Positions 1-7,921 of a stretch of 64,000 nucleotides of DNA are shown in pieces. The DNA lies in the NCBI RefSeq assembly GCF_002902965.1, contig NZ_CP026106.1, forward strand, positions 1,612,001 through 1,676,000, read 5' to 3'. The notes beneath the pieces are model-generated. The model did not search any database. It was not told where the DNA came from and saw only the letters and a list, made by a program, of their open reading frames with translations. The first letter of the stretch is position 1, and each line of letters begins with the position of its first letter. Source of the stretch: Paraburkholderia hospita. GTDB taxonomy: Bacteria > Pseudomonadota > Gammaproteobacteria > Burkholderiales > Burkholderiaceae. Made by a program: the position numbers and the translations under genes.

Positions 1-289
1 GCATCAAGCGGTCGGCGAGACGTGGCAGCAGCAGCGTGAGGCCGAACACGCCGAGCAGCACGATCGCGATCCAGCGGCCGTACTGGTTGGCCTGCGTGAC
101 CCAGCCGCCGCCGACAGCCGCGAGCGTCGCGACGAGCGCGAACGTGAGCGCCATGCCGCCGAGCAGAGGCAAGCCGGAGCGCGCGAACGGCTGGTCGGCG
201 CGCGCGAAGACGAAGGGCAGCACGGGCAGAATGCACGGACTCAGGATCGTGAGCGCGCCGCCGAGGTAAGCGAGGACAATGAGTAACAT
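1..289 (-). CDS. CcdA/DsbD-family thiol-disulfide transmembrane protein (5' part only)
   Basis: This gene starts on the minus strand at the ATG ending at 289 and runs off the window, so only about 96 residues are visible. The N-terminus is a membrane segment followed by a Ser-Pro-Cys-Ile-Leu-Pro motif, then a second hydrophobic segment. This is the signature of the CcdA/DsbD transmembrane domain, which carries electrons from cytoplasmic thioredoxin across the inner membrane. It begins 46 bp downstream of msrB in the same direction. This fits a shared transcript in which the transporter supplies reducing power to a periplasmic methionine sulfoxide reductase. Family assignment is fairly secure; whether it is a short CcdA or a longer DipZ-type fusion cannot be seen. 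Confidence 0.8.
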   Translation of the reverse strand, partial: MLLIVLAYLGGALTILSPCILPVLPFVFARADQPFARSGLPLLGGMALTFALVATLAAVGGGWVTQANQYGRWIAIVLLGVFGLTLLLPRLADRLM

Positions 290-335
290 GATCGTTGGGA
301 TGGTTGATCGTGCGAAATGGGGCTATGAAAAGATG

Positions 336-869
336 TCAGGCGGCGCGCGGCGTGAAGGTCATCGCGAGCCCGTTCATGCAGTAACGCAAGCCCGTCGGCT
401 TCGGGCCGTCGTCGAACACGTGTCCCAGATGGCCGCCGCAACGACCGCAATGCACTTCCGTGCGCACCATGCCCCATGAGCCGTCCTCGCGCGTCGCGAC
501 AGCATGATCGAGCGGCGCCCAGAAGCTCGGCCAGCCCGTATGGCTGTCGAACTTCGTGCTCGACGAAAACAGTTCGCGGCTGCAACCCGCGCAGGCGAAC
601 ACGCCGCTGCGATGCTCGTCGTTCAGCGGGCTGCTGAACGGGCGCTCGGTGCCTTCCTCGCGCAGCACGTGGTATTGCGCAGGCGTGAGCTGCGCGCGCC
701 ATTGCGCATCGGAACGCGTGACTTCGAAGCGCGCGGGTGCGCCGCCCGCTGCGTCCTTCGCGTCCGCTGCGCCCGGCGTTCCCGCCGCAAACGCCCGCCA
801 GTGCGTGAGCGCGGCCAGCGCAGCGAGCGCGCTGCCGCCCGATAACAGGAACCGCCTGCGGCTTTTCAT
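336..869 (-). CDS. msrB: peptide-methionine (R)-S-oxide reductase, exported
   Basis: The 177-residue protein reduces the R-epimer of methionine sulfoxide in proteins. It opens with an arginine-rich stretch (KSRRRFLL) and a hydrophobic segment, a Tat-like signal peptide, so the enzyme probably works in the periplasm. The SelR domain follows: two CxxC zinc pairs (CAGC near residue 93 and CGRC near residue 142), the HTGWPSFW motif, and the active-site region LRYCMNGLAM near the C-terminus with the resolving-type cysteine. The CcdA/DsbD-like gene immediately downstream is a plausible electron donor. The next gene upstream is divergent, so both promoters lie in 870-1060. Confidence 0.95.
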   Translation of the reverse strand: MKSRRRFLLSGGSALAALAALTHWRAFAAGTPGAADAKDAAGGAPARFEVTRSDAQWRAQLTPAQYHVLREEGTERPFSSPLNDEHRSGVFACAGCSRELFSSSTKFDSHTGWPSFWAPLDHAVATREDGSWGMVRTEVHCGRCGGHLGHVFDDGPKPTGLRYCMNGLAMTFTPRAA

Positions 870-1060
870 CGTGTGCTCCTTGGTGCGACTCGATTGAATA
901 TGGCGTAGCGTAAGTCCGGTGTGATATCCGGGTCCTCACGAAAACTTAAATTAATTGTGATAACCCGGCGGCCGAAAATTCTGCACAATGTCAGTGCTGT
1001 AAACGTTGTATGACAGCGTTTAATCCCTGCATTCAATCCCACGTTGATTCAAGCCAGCCG

Positions 1061-1792
1061 ATGGACCATCCGAAGCGCGTACTGATCGTCGAAGACGATG
1101 TCGACATAGCGAATGTGCTGAGCCTGCACCTGCGGGACGAACGCTACGAGGTCGTCCATAGCGCCGATGGCAACGAAGGGCTGCGGCTGCTGGAGCAGGG
1201 CAACTGGGATGCGCTGATCCTCGATCTGATGTTGCCGGGCGTCGATGGCCTGGAGATCTGCCGGCGTGCCCGCGCGATGGCGCGCTATACGCCCATCATC
1301 ATCACCAGCGCGCGTTCGAGCGAAGTGCACCGCATTCTTGGTCTGGAGCTCGGCGCGGACGACTATCTCGCCAAGCCTTTTTCCGTGCTCGAACTGGTCG
1401 CGCGCGTGAAGGCGCTGTTGCGACGCGTCGATGCGATGGCGAAAGACGCGCGGATGGAAGCGGGCAGCCTGAACCTCGCCGGGCTGTTCATCGATCCGCT
1501 TACGCGCGAGGCGAGCGTCAACGGCAAGCGGATCGAACTGACGCCGCGTGAATTCGATCTGCTGTACTTCTTCGCGAGCCGCCCGGGCAAAGTGTTCTCG
1601 CGCATGGATCTGCTGAACGCCGTGTGGGGCTATCAGCACGAAGGCTACGAGCACACCGTCAATACGCACATCAACCGGCTGCGCGCGAAGATCGAGGCCG
1701 ACCCCGCGCAGCCCACGCGCATCCTGACGGTGTGGGGACGCGGCTACAAGTTCGTCGCCGATCCCGCGGCGCACGAAGGAGACGCGTCGTGA
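1061..1792 (+). CDS. OmpR/PhoB-family response regulator
   Basis: Two-component response regulator of 243 residues from the chosen start. The receiver domain shows the acidic pocket EDD (residues 11-13), the phospho-acceptor Asp55 in LDLMLPG, and the conserved lysine in AKPF (Lys105). The C-terminal winged helix (ELTPREFDLLYFF onward, ending RTxxGRGYKF-like) is the OmpR/PhoB type. An upstream ATG at 1010 is in frame but would add 17 residues with no family counterpart, so MDHPKRVL is preferred. Its stop overlaps the GTG start of the sensor kinase, so the two are translationally coupled. The stimulus is unknown; adjacency to divergent msrB leaves open an envelope-stress role, as inference only. 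Confidence 0.92.
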   Translation: MDHPKRVLIVEDDVDIANVLSLHLRDERYEVVHSADGNEGLRLLEQGNWDALILDLMLPGVDGLEICRRARAMARYTPIIITSARSSEVHRILGLELGADDYLAKPFSVLELVARVKALLRRVDAMAKDARMEAGSLNLAGLFIDPLTREASVNGKRIELTPREFDLLYFFASRPGKVFSRMDLLNAVWGYQHEGYEHTVNTHINRLRAKIEADPAQPTRILTVWGRGYKFVADPAAHEGDAS

Positions 1793-3306
1793 ATCTGTCG
1801 TTGACACAGCGGTTGTCGCTGGTGTTTTCCATACTGCTGCTCGCGTGCTGCGGCGCGTCGGCATGGCTGCAGATACGTTCGAGCGATCTGCACGAAAAGG
1901 AAGTGATCCAGAGCCTGTCGCGCGATCTCGCCTCGCACATCGCGCGCAGTCCGGCGCTGTCGGACGACAGCAACGACGGCTCGCGCAAGGACGCGTTGCG
2001 TGAGATTTTCGGGCAGTTGATGGTGGTCAATCCGAGCGTCGAGGTGTATCTGCTCGATCAGAACGGCCATATCGAAGGCGACGATGCGCCCGCCGGACAT
2101 CTGAAGCGGATGCAGGTCGACGTGCGGCCGGTGCGCGAGTTCATCGCCGGCGATCCGCTGCCGATACTCGGTGACGACCCGCGCAGCGTCGACGGCCGCA
2201 AGGTGTTCAGCGCGGCGTTGCTGCCGCACGCGAGCAACCGGCCGCCCGAATACCTGTACGTCGTGCTGCAAGGTGAAGCGCACGATGCGCTCGCGGCGCG
2301 CGTCGCGGCAAGCTCCGTGTTGCGCACGACGTTGTGGTCGATGGCGGTCGTCGCGCTGCTCGGTCTGGTGGCGGGTTTGATGGCGTTCGGGCTGATCACA
2401 CGGCCGCTGCGCCGTCTCACCGACGCGATGCGCAAGTTCGATGCGAATGGCGAGCCGGATACACAACCTTCGATTGCCAACGCGGCGCGCCCGTCGCCTT
2501 CGAATTCACGCGACGAAATCGCAACGCTCGAATCGACGTTCGCGCAGATGGCCGAGCGCATCGGCCAGCAATGGCGCGCGTTGACGCGGCAGGACCAGGA
2601 GCGGCGCGAACTGGTGGCGAACATTTCACACGACCTGCGTACGCCGCTGACTTCGCTGCACGGCTACCTGGAAACGCTGTCGATGAAATCGGACACGCTG
2701 AGCGATGCCGAGCGCAAGCGCTATCTGGCTATCGCGCTTGGGCAGAGCGTGAAGGTCGGCAGGCTTGCGCAGTCGCTGTTCGAGCTCGCGCGGCTGGAGC
2801 ACGGCAACGTGCAGCTTGCGCTTGAGGATTTCTCACTGGTCGATCTGTTGCAGGATGTGTTTCAGAAGTTCGAGCTGTCTGCCGAAGCGCGGCATATCCA
2901 GCTGCGTGCGGGCATTCCGCCGCGTTTGCCTAACGTGACGGCGGACCTTGGGATGATCGAGCGCGTGCTGACCAATCTGCTCGATAACGCGATCCGTCAT
3001 ACGCCCGACGCGGGCGCTGTCGATGTTGATCTTGCGGTGCGGGACGGTAAGGTGTCGGTGACGGTGAGCGATACGGGGCCGGGCATGTCGGAAGAAGTGC
3101 GCGCGGGTCTGTTCCAGCGTGCGTTTACGTCGGGCGGCGCGCATCGCGGTGGGCTGGGGCTGCTGATCGTACAGCGGATGTTGCAGTTGCATGATAGCCA
3201 GATTCGGCTTGTTGAGCGGGATGGCGCAGGGACCGCGTTTTGTTTTGAATTGCATCCGGCGGGGAGTGTGCAGAAGGGGGGACGCGTGGTGGCGTCCGTG
3301 CAGTAG
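1789..3306 (+). CDS. HAMP-domain sensor histidine kinase
   Basis: Inner-membrane sensor kinase of 505 residues, partner of the regulator it overlaps by 4 bases (GTGA). A transmembrane helix near residues 8-25 is followed by a periplasmic domain of about 150 residues and a second helix near 185-208. Then come HAMP, the HisKA box with phospho-acceptor His281 (NISHDLRTP), and a HATPase domain with N-box NLLDNAIRHTP, G1 DTGPGM and G2 GGLGLLIVQRM. All catalytic boxes look intact. The start is GTG at 1789; longer in-frame extensions run back through the regulator gene and are not credible. The periplasmic sensor domain has no motif I recognise. Confidence 0.92.
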   Translation: MNLSLTQRLSLVFSILLLACCGASAWLQIRSSDLHEKEVIQSLSRDLASHIARSPALSDDSNDGSRKDALREIFGQLMVVNPSVEVYLLDQNGHIEGDDAPAGHLKRMQVDVRPVREFIAGDPLPILGDDPRSVDGRKVFSAALLPHASNRPPEYLYVVLQGEAHDALAARVAASSVLRTTLWSMAVVALLGLVAGLMAFGLITRPLRRLTDAMRKFDANGEPDTQPSIANAARPSPSNSRDEIATLESTFAQMAERIGQQWRALTRQDQERRELVANISHDLRTPLTSLHGYLETLSMKSDTLSDAERKRYLAIALGQSVKVGRLAQSLFELARLEHGNVQLALEDFSLVDLLQDVFQKFELSAEARHIQLRAGIPPRLPNVTADLGMIERVLTNLLDNAIRHTPDAGAVDVDLAVRDGKVSVTVSDTGPGMSEEVRAGLFQRAFTSGGAHRGGLGLLIVQRMLQLHDSQIRLVERDGAGTAFCFELHPAGSVQKGGRVVASVQ

Positions 3307-3400
3307 ATTTTGCACGCAGGGGTTCGTGCGGAAGGTTTGGCGTTTTTGGGGTTTTCTGCCTTTGCGCTGGCATTCGCGAGGCGCTTGGCTTTTATGCCTC

Positions 3401-4065
3401 TGCGCTGGCATCCGCGTTATGCCTTCGTGCTTCACGCGTCGCCCCTGTGCGGGGCGGCACCTACTTTTCTTTGCCGCCGCAAAGAAAAGTAGGCAAAAGA
3501 AAGCGGCTAACACCGCCAGCTCTTGTGTTTGCCTGAGGGCCCCCAACCGGTCTTACGCTTCACACGGCAGCGTCTTTGTTTGCGTGCGTTGCCAACGCTT
3601 CGAATAAACGCCTCACCCGCTTCAGACACCCGCACAAGAGCCAGCGGCAGCGAATGGTTTCTGCCGCCCAGGTGGCAAACTGTGTGTAGGGTGTCGCGGC
3701 GTATAGCGTGGCGTTCTTACATGTAGGAACGCGTGTACTTTCGGTCCGGAGTGAGGCGTGTGTGGCGCTACGGCCTACACACAGTTTGCCACCTGGGCGG
3801 CCGTGGAATATCTGGCACAGCGTGCCGCAACGCGGGCGCGTGAAGCGGGTGAGGCGCACCGCAAGAGCGCTGGCAACGAACGTCGGTCACGTGGTTGCGG
3901 CGTGAAGCGTAAGAACCTTCGGGGGCCCTCAGGCAAGAAGAAATGTTGGCGGTGTTAGCCGCTTTCTTTTGCCTACTTTTCTTTGCGGCGGCAAAGAAAA
4001 GTAGGTGCCGCCCCGCACAGGGGCGACGCTTGAACAGCAAACACCGTAGCGCGGATGCCAGCGCA
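3401..4065. repeat. large inverted-repeat element, copy 1 (intact)
   Basis: About 665 bp with overall dyad symmetry; the core between GCGTCGCCCC and its complement is 3436-4029 (594 bp). From outside in, each arm has a CTGGCATCCGCG box, GCCCC-N5-GGGGC, and a hairpin with perfect 15-bp stem arms CCTACTTTTCTTTGC and GCAAAGAAAAGTAGG around a 4-base loop. Further in lie AAAAGAAAGCGGCTAACACC, TGCCTGAGGGCCCCC and GCCGCCCAGGTGGCAAAC. The arms are diverged between these islands, and the centre (about 3685-3785) is unique. Reading frames exist across it but only as by-products of the repeats. It lies downstream of the sensor kinase. Three other copies occur in this window. Confidence 0.92.
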
Positions 4066-4516
4066 AACACAAGCAAACCAAACCAAACCGCCAGGCTCAA
4101 AAGCGGATGCCAGCGCAAGGGCATAAAACGCTTCCCAGCAAGTACATAAAACCACTACAAAACAAGGCAAAACCAAACGCCAGTTTGAAACGCACGATAA
4201 ATTGTCGTACGCCCCACGCACCTTACCCGCGGTAATTTTCTGAAACGCTGTTTGAAAAGTTTGAGCACCCCAATCGTTAAAGAAGCGGCCATGCAGGCCG
4301 TTATCTGCAGTTAGACCACAACAGGGTATATTTTGGCGCCCGCGATTCCGCTAGACTGCTGTTCCTTCTCCCGAAGAAAAGCGTCGCGCGTCTCTCGCAC
4401 GCGACCAAACGCCGTTTCCCTCGTATGTGGCGGCCGCATCACCGCCATCGAGCCGATGCCGCCCAGGTGTGCGCTTTAAAGTGCATTGAAGTCGGATCGC
4501 AATAAGGACAGACGAA
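4066..4516. other. intergenic region upstream of the binding-protein/cyclase operon
   Basis: AT-richer than its surroundings, with A-rich runs just outside the repeat element (4070-4170) including another CGGATGCCAGCGCA box near 4104. No reading frame looks like a gene. The promoter of the operon starting at 4517 must lie here, but I cannot place -35/-10 boxes with confidence. An AAGGAC ribosome site at about 4503-4508 precedes the ATG. Confidence 0.5.
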
Positions 4517-5629
4517 ATGCGGTGGTGCTACTCAAATGCATGTGTCTGGCAGCGGGGCATGCCTGCCCGCATCGCGTGCGCGGCTGTCCGTCCCAATCGT
4601 TTCCTTGACGCAGTCATCCTTTTTATCGGCTGCTGCATGCTGATCGCGCATGCGTCAGCGGCCGAGAACGTGCTGCGCGTGCTCGCATGGCCGGGCTATG
4701 CCGACCCCGACGTCGTGAAAGGTTTCGAGAGCCGCTATCACGCAAAAGTCGAAGTCACGCTGATCGATTCCGATGAGGCGCTGTGGGACAAGATGCATCA
4801 GGGCAAGGCGCCGCAGTTCGACGTGCTCGCAGCAAATACGGCCGAAATCCAGCGCTACGCGCACGACAATCTGCTCGCGCCGCTCGATCTCGGCAGTCTG
4901 CCGAACACGAAACGGCAGTTGCCGCGCTTTCGCGCATTGTCGTCGATCGACGGACTGACGAAGCAAGGCGCCGTCTACGCGATTCCGTTCACCTATTCGA
5001 CGATGGGCCTCATCTACGACCGTAAACAGGTGAGCGTCGCGCCGCATTCGATGAACGAACTGTGGAATCCGCGCTATCGCGGCAAGGTACTCGACTACAA
5101 CAGCGCACAGCACAATTTCTCGTTCACGGCGCTCGCGCTCGGCTATCCGGATCCGTTTCAGCTGAACAGCGCACAGATGCAGACCATCACGCGCAAGCTG
5201 ATCGACCTGCGGCGCAATCTGCTGACTTACTACAACCTGCCGGAAGAGGCCGCTGCGTTCTTCGTGCAGCACAAGGTCGCGCTGATGTTCGGCAACTACG
5301 GCACGCAGCAGCTCGAACTGCTGCGCCGCGCGGGCGCCGACGTCGGCTATGTGATTCCCGACGAAGGCGTGCTCGCATGGCTCGACTGCTGGTCGATGAC
5401 GAGCGCAGCGGCGAACCGGCCGCTCGCGCTCGCGTGGATCAACTACATGCTGGAGCCGGATGTCAGCCGGCTGCTGACGCAGCGCCAGGGTCTCGCCAAC
5501 ACGCTCACCGAGTCGCCCGAAAACACGGACAAGAGCCACATCCTCTGGATCGAACCCGTCGAGAACATCGAGAAACGCGAGGCGCTGTGGAGCCGCATCG
5601 TCTCGGGCGACCGCCCGGAGCGTTTCTGA
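4517..5629 (+). CDS. periplasmic polyamine-type substrate-binding protein (PotD/NspS-like)
   Basis: A 370-residue extracytoplasmic solute-binding protein of the spermidine/putrescine class. The export signal is long; its hydrophobic core is about residues 30-47 and cleavage is likely after HASA. The mature part begins LRVLAWPGYADPDVVKGFE, and later shows FDVLAANTAEIQRY, YAIPFTYSTMGLIYD and LLTYYNLPEEAAAFF, all typical of PotD-type proteins. No ABC permease or ATPase is nearby. Its stop codon overlaps the start of a membrane diguanylate cyclase by one base, so the protein more likely acts as a ligand-sensing partner of that enzyme than as a transporter component. The AAGGAC ribosome site supports this start. 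Confidence 0.88.
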   Translation: MRWCYSNACVWQRGMPARIACAAVRPNRFLDAVILFIGCCMLIAHASAAENVLRVLAWPGYADPDVVKGFESRYHAKVEVTLIDSDEALWDKMHQGKAPQFDVLAANTAEIQRYAHDNLLAPLDLGSLPNTKRQLPRFRALSSIDGLTKQGAVYAIPFTYSTMGLIYDRKQVSVAPHSMNELWNPRYRGKVLDYNSAQHNFSFTALALGYPDPFQLNSAQMQTITRKLIDLRRNLLTYYNLPEEAAAFFVQHKVALMFGNYGTQQLELLRRAGADVGYVIPDEGVLAWLDCWSMTSAAANRPLALAWINYMLEPDVSRLLTQRQGLANTLTESPENTDKSHILWIEPVENIEKREALWSRIVSGDRPERF

Positions 5630-7458
5630 TGATGCGCCCCGGGCTCACCTTCAAGCTCTCAGTGCTGCTCGCGCTGATCGGCGTGCTCGCGTCCGGCACG
5701 ACGGGTTATTACGCGTATCGCGCGAACCGCACGATGCTCGTGCACGAAGCGGAGCGCAGCCTGCTGACGTCGACGGAACTGCTCGGCCAGCGCTTCACGA
5801 TGGCGATCAACGACATCGCCGCGGACGCCCTGGTGTTGTCGACGATGCCGTCGGCCGCGACCGTCGCGCTCAACGACGACGGCAGGTCCGCTGACAACCC
5901 GACGCGCGACCGGCTCGCGCAGGTGTTCGCGAGTTTTATCGCTCAGCATCCCGAGTATCTGCAGGTGAGGCTCATCGCGCGCAACCACTATGGGCTGGAA
6001 CTGATCCGTATCGACCGTGAATCGGGCGGGACGGTGCGCGTGCAGGAAAGCGCGCTGCAGGAGAAAGGGCAGTTCGCGTATGTGTTCGATACGCTCGCGC
6101 TGCTGCCGGGGCGCGTCTACATTTCCCCCATTGCCGTCAATCACGAGCACGGCGCGCACGCGGCGGAGGGCAAGCCGACGCTGCGGGTCGGCACGCCCGT
6201 CGCCAACGCGCGCGGCGACGTGGTCGGCGTGGTCGTGATCGACGTCGATCTCGCGAGCCTGTTGCGGCTCTCACAAGCCGATCTCCCCGCCGACTATCAG
6301 GTCTATCTCGCCAACGAGTGGGGCGATTTTCTCGTGCATCCCGACCCCTCGCTGACGTTCGGCTTCGACAAGGGCAGGCGCGTGTTCATGCAGGAAAGCT
6401 TCGCGGCGACGAAACCGCTGTTCGAGCAGTCGACCCAGCCGGTGCTGATGAACGGACTCACGCAACCGAACGAAGCGACGGGTCACGTATTCTCGTTCGT
6501 GCGCCGGCCGTTCGGTGAGTCGCAGGGCAACCGCTTCATCGTGATCGGGCTCGGGAAGCCGCTGCACGAGGTGCTCGTCGGCGCGAACATGCTCGGCAAC
6601 AGCATCGTGCGGATGGTGCTGATTTTCAGCGCGTTCGCGATCCTGCTCGCCATTCTGTTCGCCCGCGCGTTGACGCGCCCGCTGCATAGTCTCGCGGAAG
6701 CCGCCACGCACTTTTTCTCCGAGCACACGGTGGACGCATTGCCGCTCAGGCGCACGGATGAAATCGGCGTGCTCGCGCGCTGCTTCGACCGCATGCGCCG
6801 CGAGATCCGCGTGCAGATGGACGAACTGCGCAGCAAGCAGCACGAGCTCACGCATCTCGCGAGCCACGACGGACTGACGGGGCTGCCGAACCGGATGCTC
6901 TTCATGCAGAAGCTGGAGGAAGCGATCGACCGGGCGCGGGTGAGCGGCGAGCGGCTTGCCGTGCTGTTCATCGACCTGAACCGCTTCAAGCAGATCAACG
7001 ATCAATACGGCCATTCCGTCGGCGACGACGTGCTTGCCGTCGTCGCGCGCCGTTTGCAAGATGTGCTGCATACGGGCGACATCGTCGCGCGCCTGGGCGG
7101 CGACGAGTTCATTGTGCTGGTCAAGGGCGAGCGTTCCGCTGATGCGGCGCCCGCGATCGCTGCGCGCATCGTGCGCACGCTGGACGACGAGCTGATGATC
7201 GACGATCAGCCGATGGCCGTCGGCGCGAGCATCGGCATCAGCCAGTTCCCGGCGGACGGCGATTCCGCCGAAGCGTTGCTGCTCAACGCGGACGCCGCAA
7301 TGTACGCGGCGAAGTCGGGCGGCTCGGGTGCGTGGCTGTCGTATGGCGAGCTGATCGACATGCGACGCGCGCGCACCGGACGCGGCAAGCAGCGCCGACG
7401 CGAACGCGAATCCGAAAAGGTCGAGCCCGCAGACGACGGCACCGACGTCATTGCATAA
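5629..7458 (+). CDS. membrane sensor diguanylate cyclase (dCache-HAMP-GGDEF)
   Basis: A 609-residue inner-membrane enzyme predicted to make cyclic di-GMP. A helix near residues 5-27 leads into a periplasmic domain of about 295 residues with double-Cache character. A second helix near 325-345 is followed by a HAMP segment and a coiled linker, then the GGDEF domain with an intact GGDEF motif at residues 490-494. The inhibitory RxxD site expected just upstream reads HTGD, so product inhibition through a canonical I-site seems absent. No EAL domain follows; the C-terminus is a basic/acidic tail. Translational overlap with the upstream binding protein suggests that the binding protein controls this cyclase. 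Confidence 0.9.
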   Translation: MMRPGLTFKLSVLLALIGVLASGTTGYYAYRANRTMLVHEAERSLLTSTELLGQRFTMAINDIAADALVLSTMPSAATVALNDDGRSADNPTRDRLAQVFASFIAQHPEYLQVRLIARNHYGLELIRIDRESGGTVRVQESALQEKGQFAYVFDTLALLPGRVYISPIAVNHEHGAHAAEGKPTLRVGTPVANARGDVVGVVVIDVDLASLLRLSQADLPADYQVYLANEWGDFLVHPDPSLTFGFDKGRRVFMQESFAATKPLFEQSTQPVLMNGLTQPNEATGHVFSFVRRPFGESQGNRFIVIGLGKPLHEVLVGANMLGNSIVRMVLIFSAFAILLAILFARALTRPLHSLAEAATHFFSEHTVDALPLRRTDEIGVLARCFDRMRREIRVQMDELRSKQHELTHLASHDGLTGLPNRMLFMQKLEEAIDRARVSGERLAVLFIDLNRFKQINDQYGHSVGDDVLAVVARRLQDVLHTGDIVARLGGDEFIVLVKGERSADAAPAIAARIVRTLDDELMIDDQPMAVGASIGISQFPADGDSAEALLLNADAAMYAAKSGGSGAWLSYGELIDMRRARTGRGKQRRRERESEKVEPADDGTDVIA

Positions 7459-7561
7459 GGGCTGAAGAAACGGGCTGAACAGAACGCCTTGGGTCAGGTG
7501 GCTTTCCACGCGGCATGGTTCTTGCAAAAAGCTTGCATGTCAAAGCGGAAAGGAGAACCCG

Positions 7562-7735
7562 ATGACCTTGGCCATTTACCTGATCGGCTGGCTGATTTTC
7601 ATTGGCGGCGTGTCGTGGGCCCTCGTCACCATGCACGTCGCGCAGCATTACGTCTTGATCGTCGCCGTCATTCTGCTCGGCATCGGCGTCGTCACGGGCG
7701 CAACCCGCGCGCGTGGCCGCGACCGCTCTTCATAG
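7562..7735 (+). CDS. small two-helix membrane protein, 57 residues
   Basis: A short gene with a strong ribosome site (AAAGGAG at about 7550) seven bases before ATG. It encodes two hydrophobic stretches, about residues 3-20 and 29-46, separated by a short polar turn (HVAQHY), and a basic C-terminal tail (TRARGRDRSS). This is a typical small inner-membrane protein layout with the tail in the cytoplasm. It sits 103 bp after the cyclase and 186 bp before the secreted repeat protein. No function can be assigned. Good codon use and the ribosome site make it likely to be real. Confidence 0.75.
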   Translation: MTLAIYLIGWLIFIGGVSWALVTMHVAQHYVLIVAVILLGIGVVTGATRARGRDRSS

Positions 7736-7921
7736 CATTTCATCGCACGCACGCAGGTCACGGCACAGGCATTTTTTGCACGTCGCCGTGACCTGCCGCG
7801 ACACATGTTGTGACATTTCCCGACATAGTTTTTGAACTGACCTGAAGGGCAGTTTCTTCTACGATTCATTCCGTCGCCACACTGCAAACGCGAAGTGGCC
7901 CGAACCGTGAAGGACACTGCC

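Noticed and set aside
3433..4221. Open frames in and around the repeat elements, several encoding a shared LAAFFCLLFFAAAKKS segment
   Set aside because: They recur wherever the repeat recurs, on both strands, and simply translate the hairpin arms. They lack ribosome sites and conserved ends.
5062..5628. Upstream in-frame extension of the diguanylate cyclase
   Set aside because: It lies wholly inside the binding-protein gene in another frame; the coupled ATG at 5629 is the natural start.
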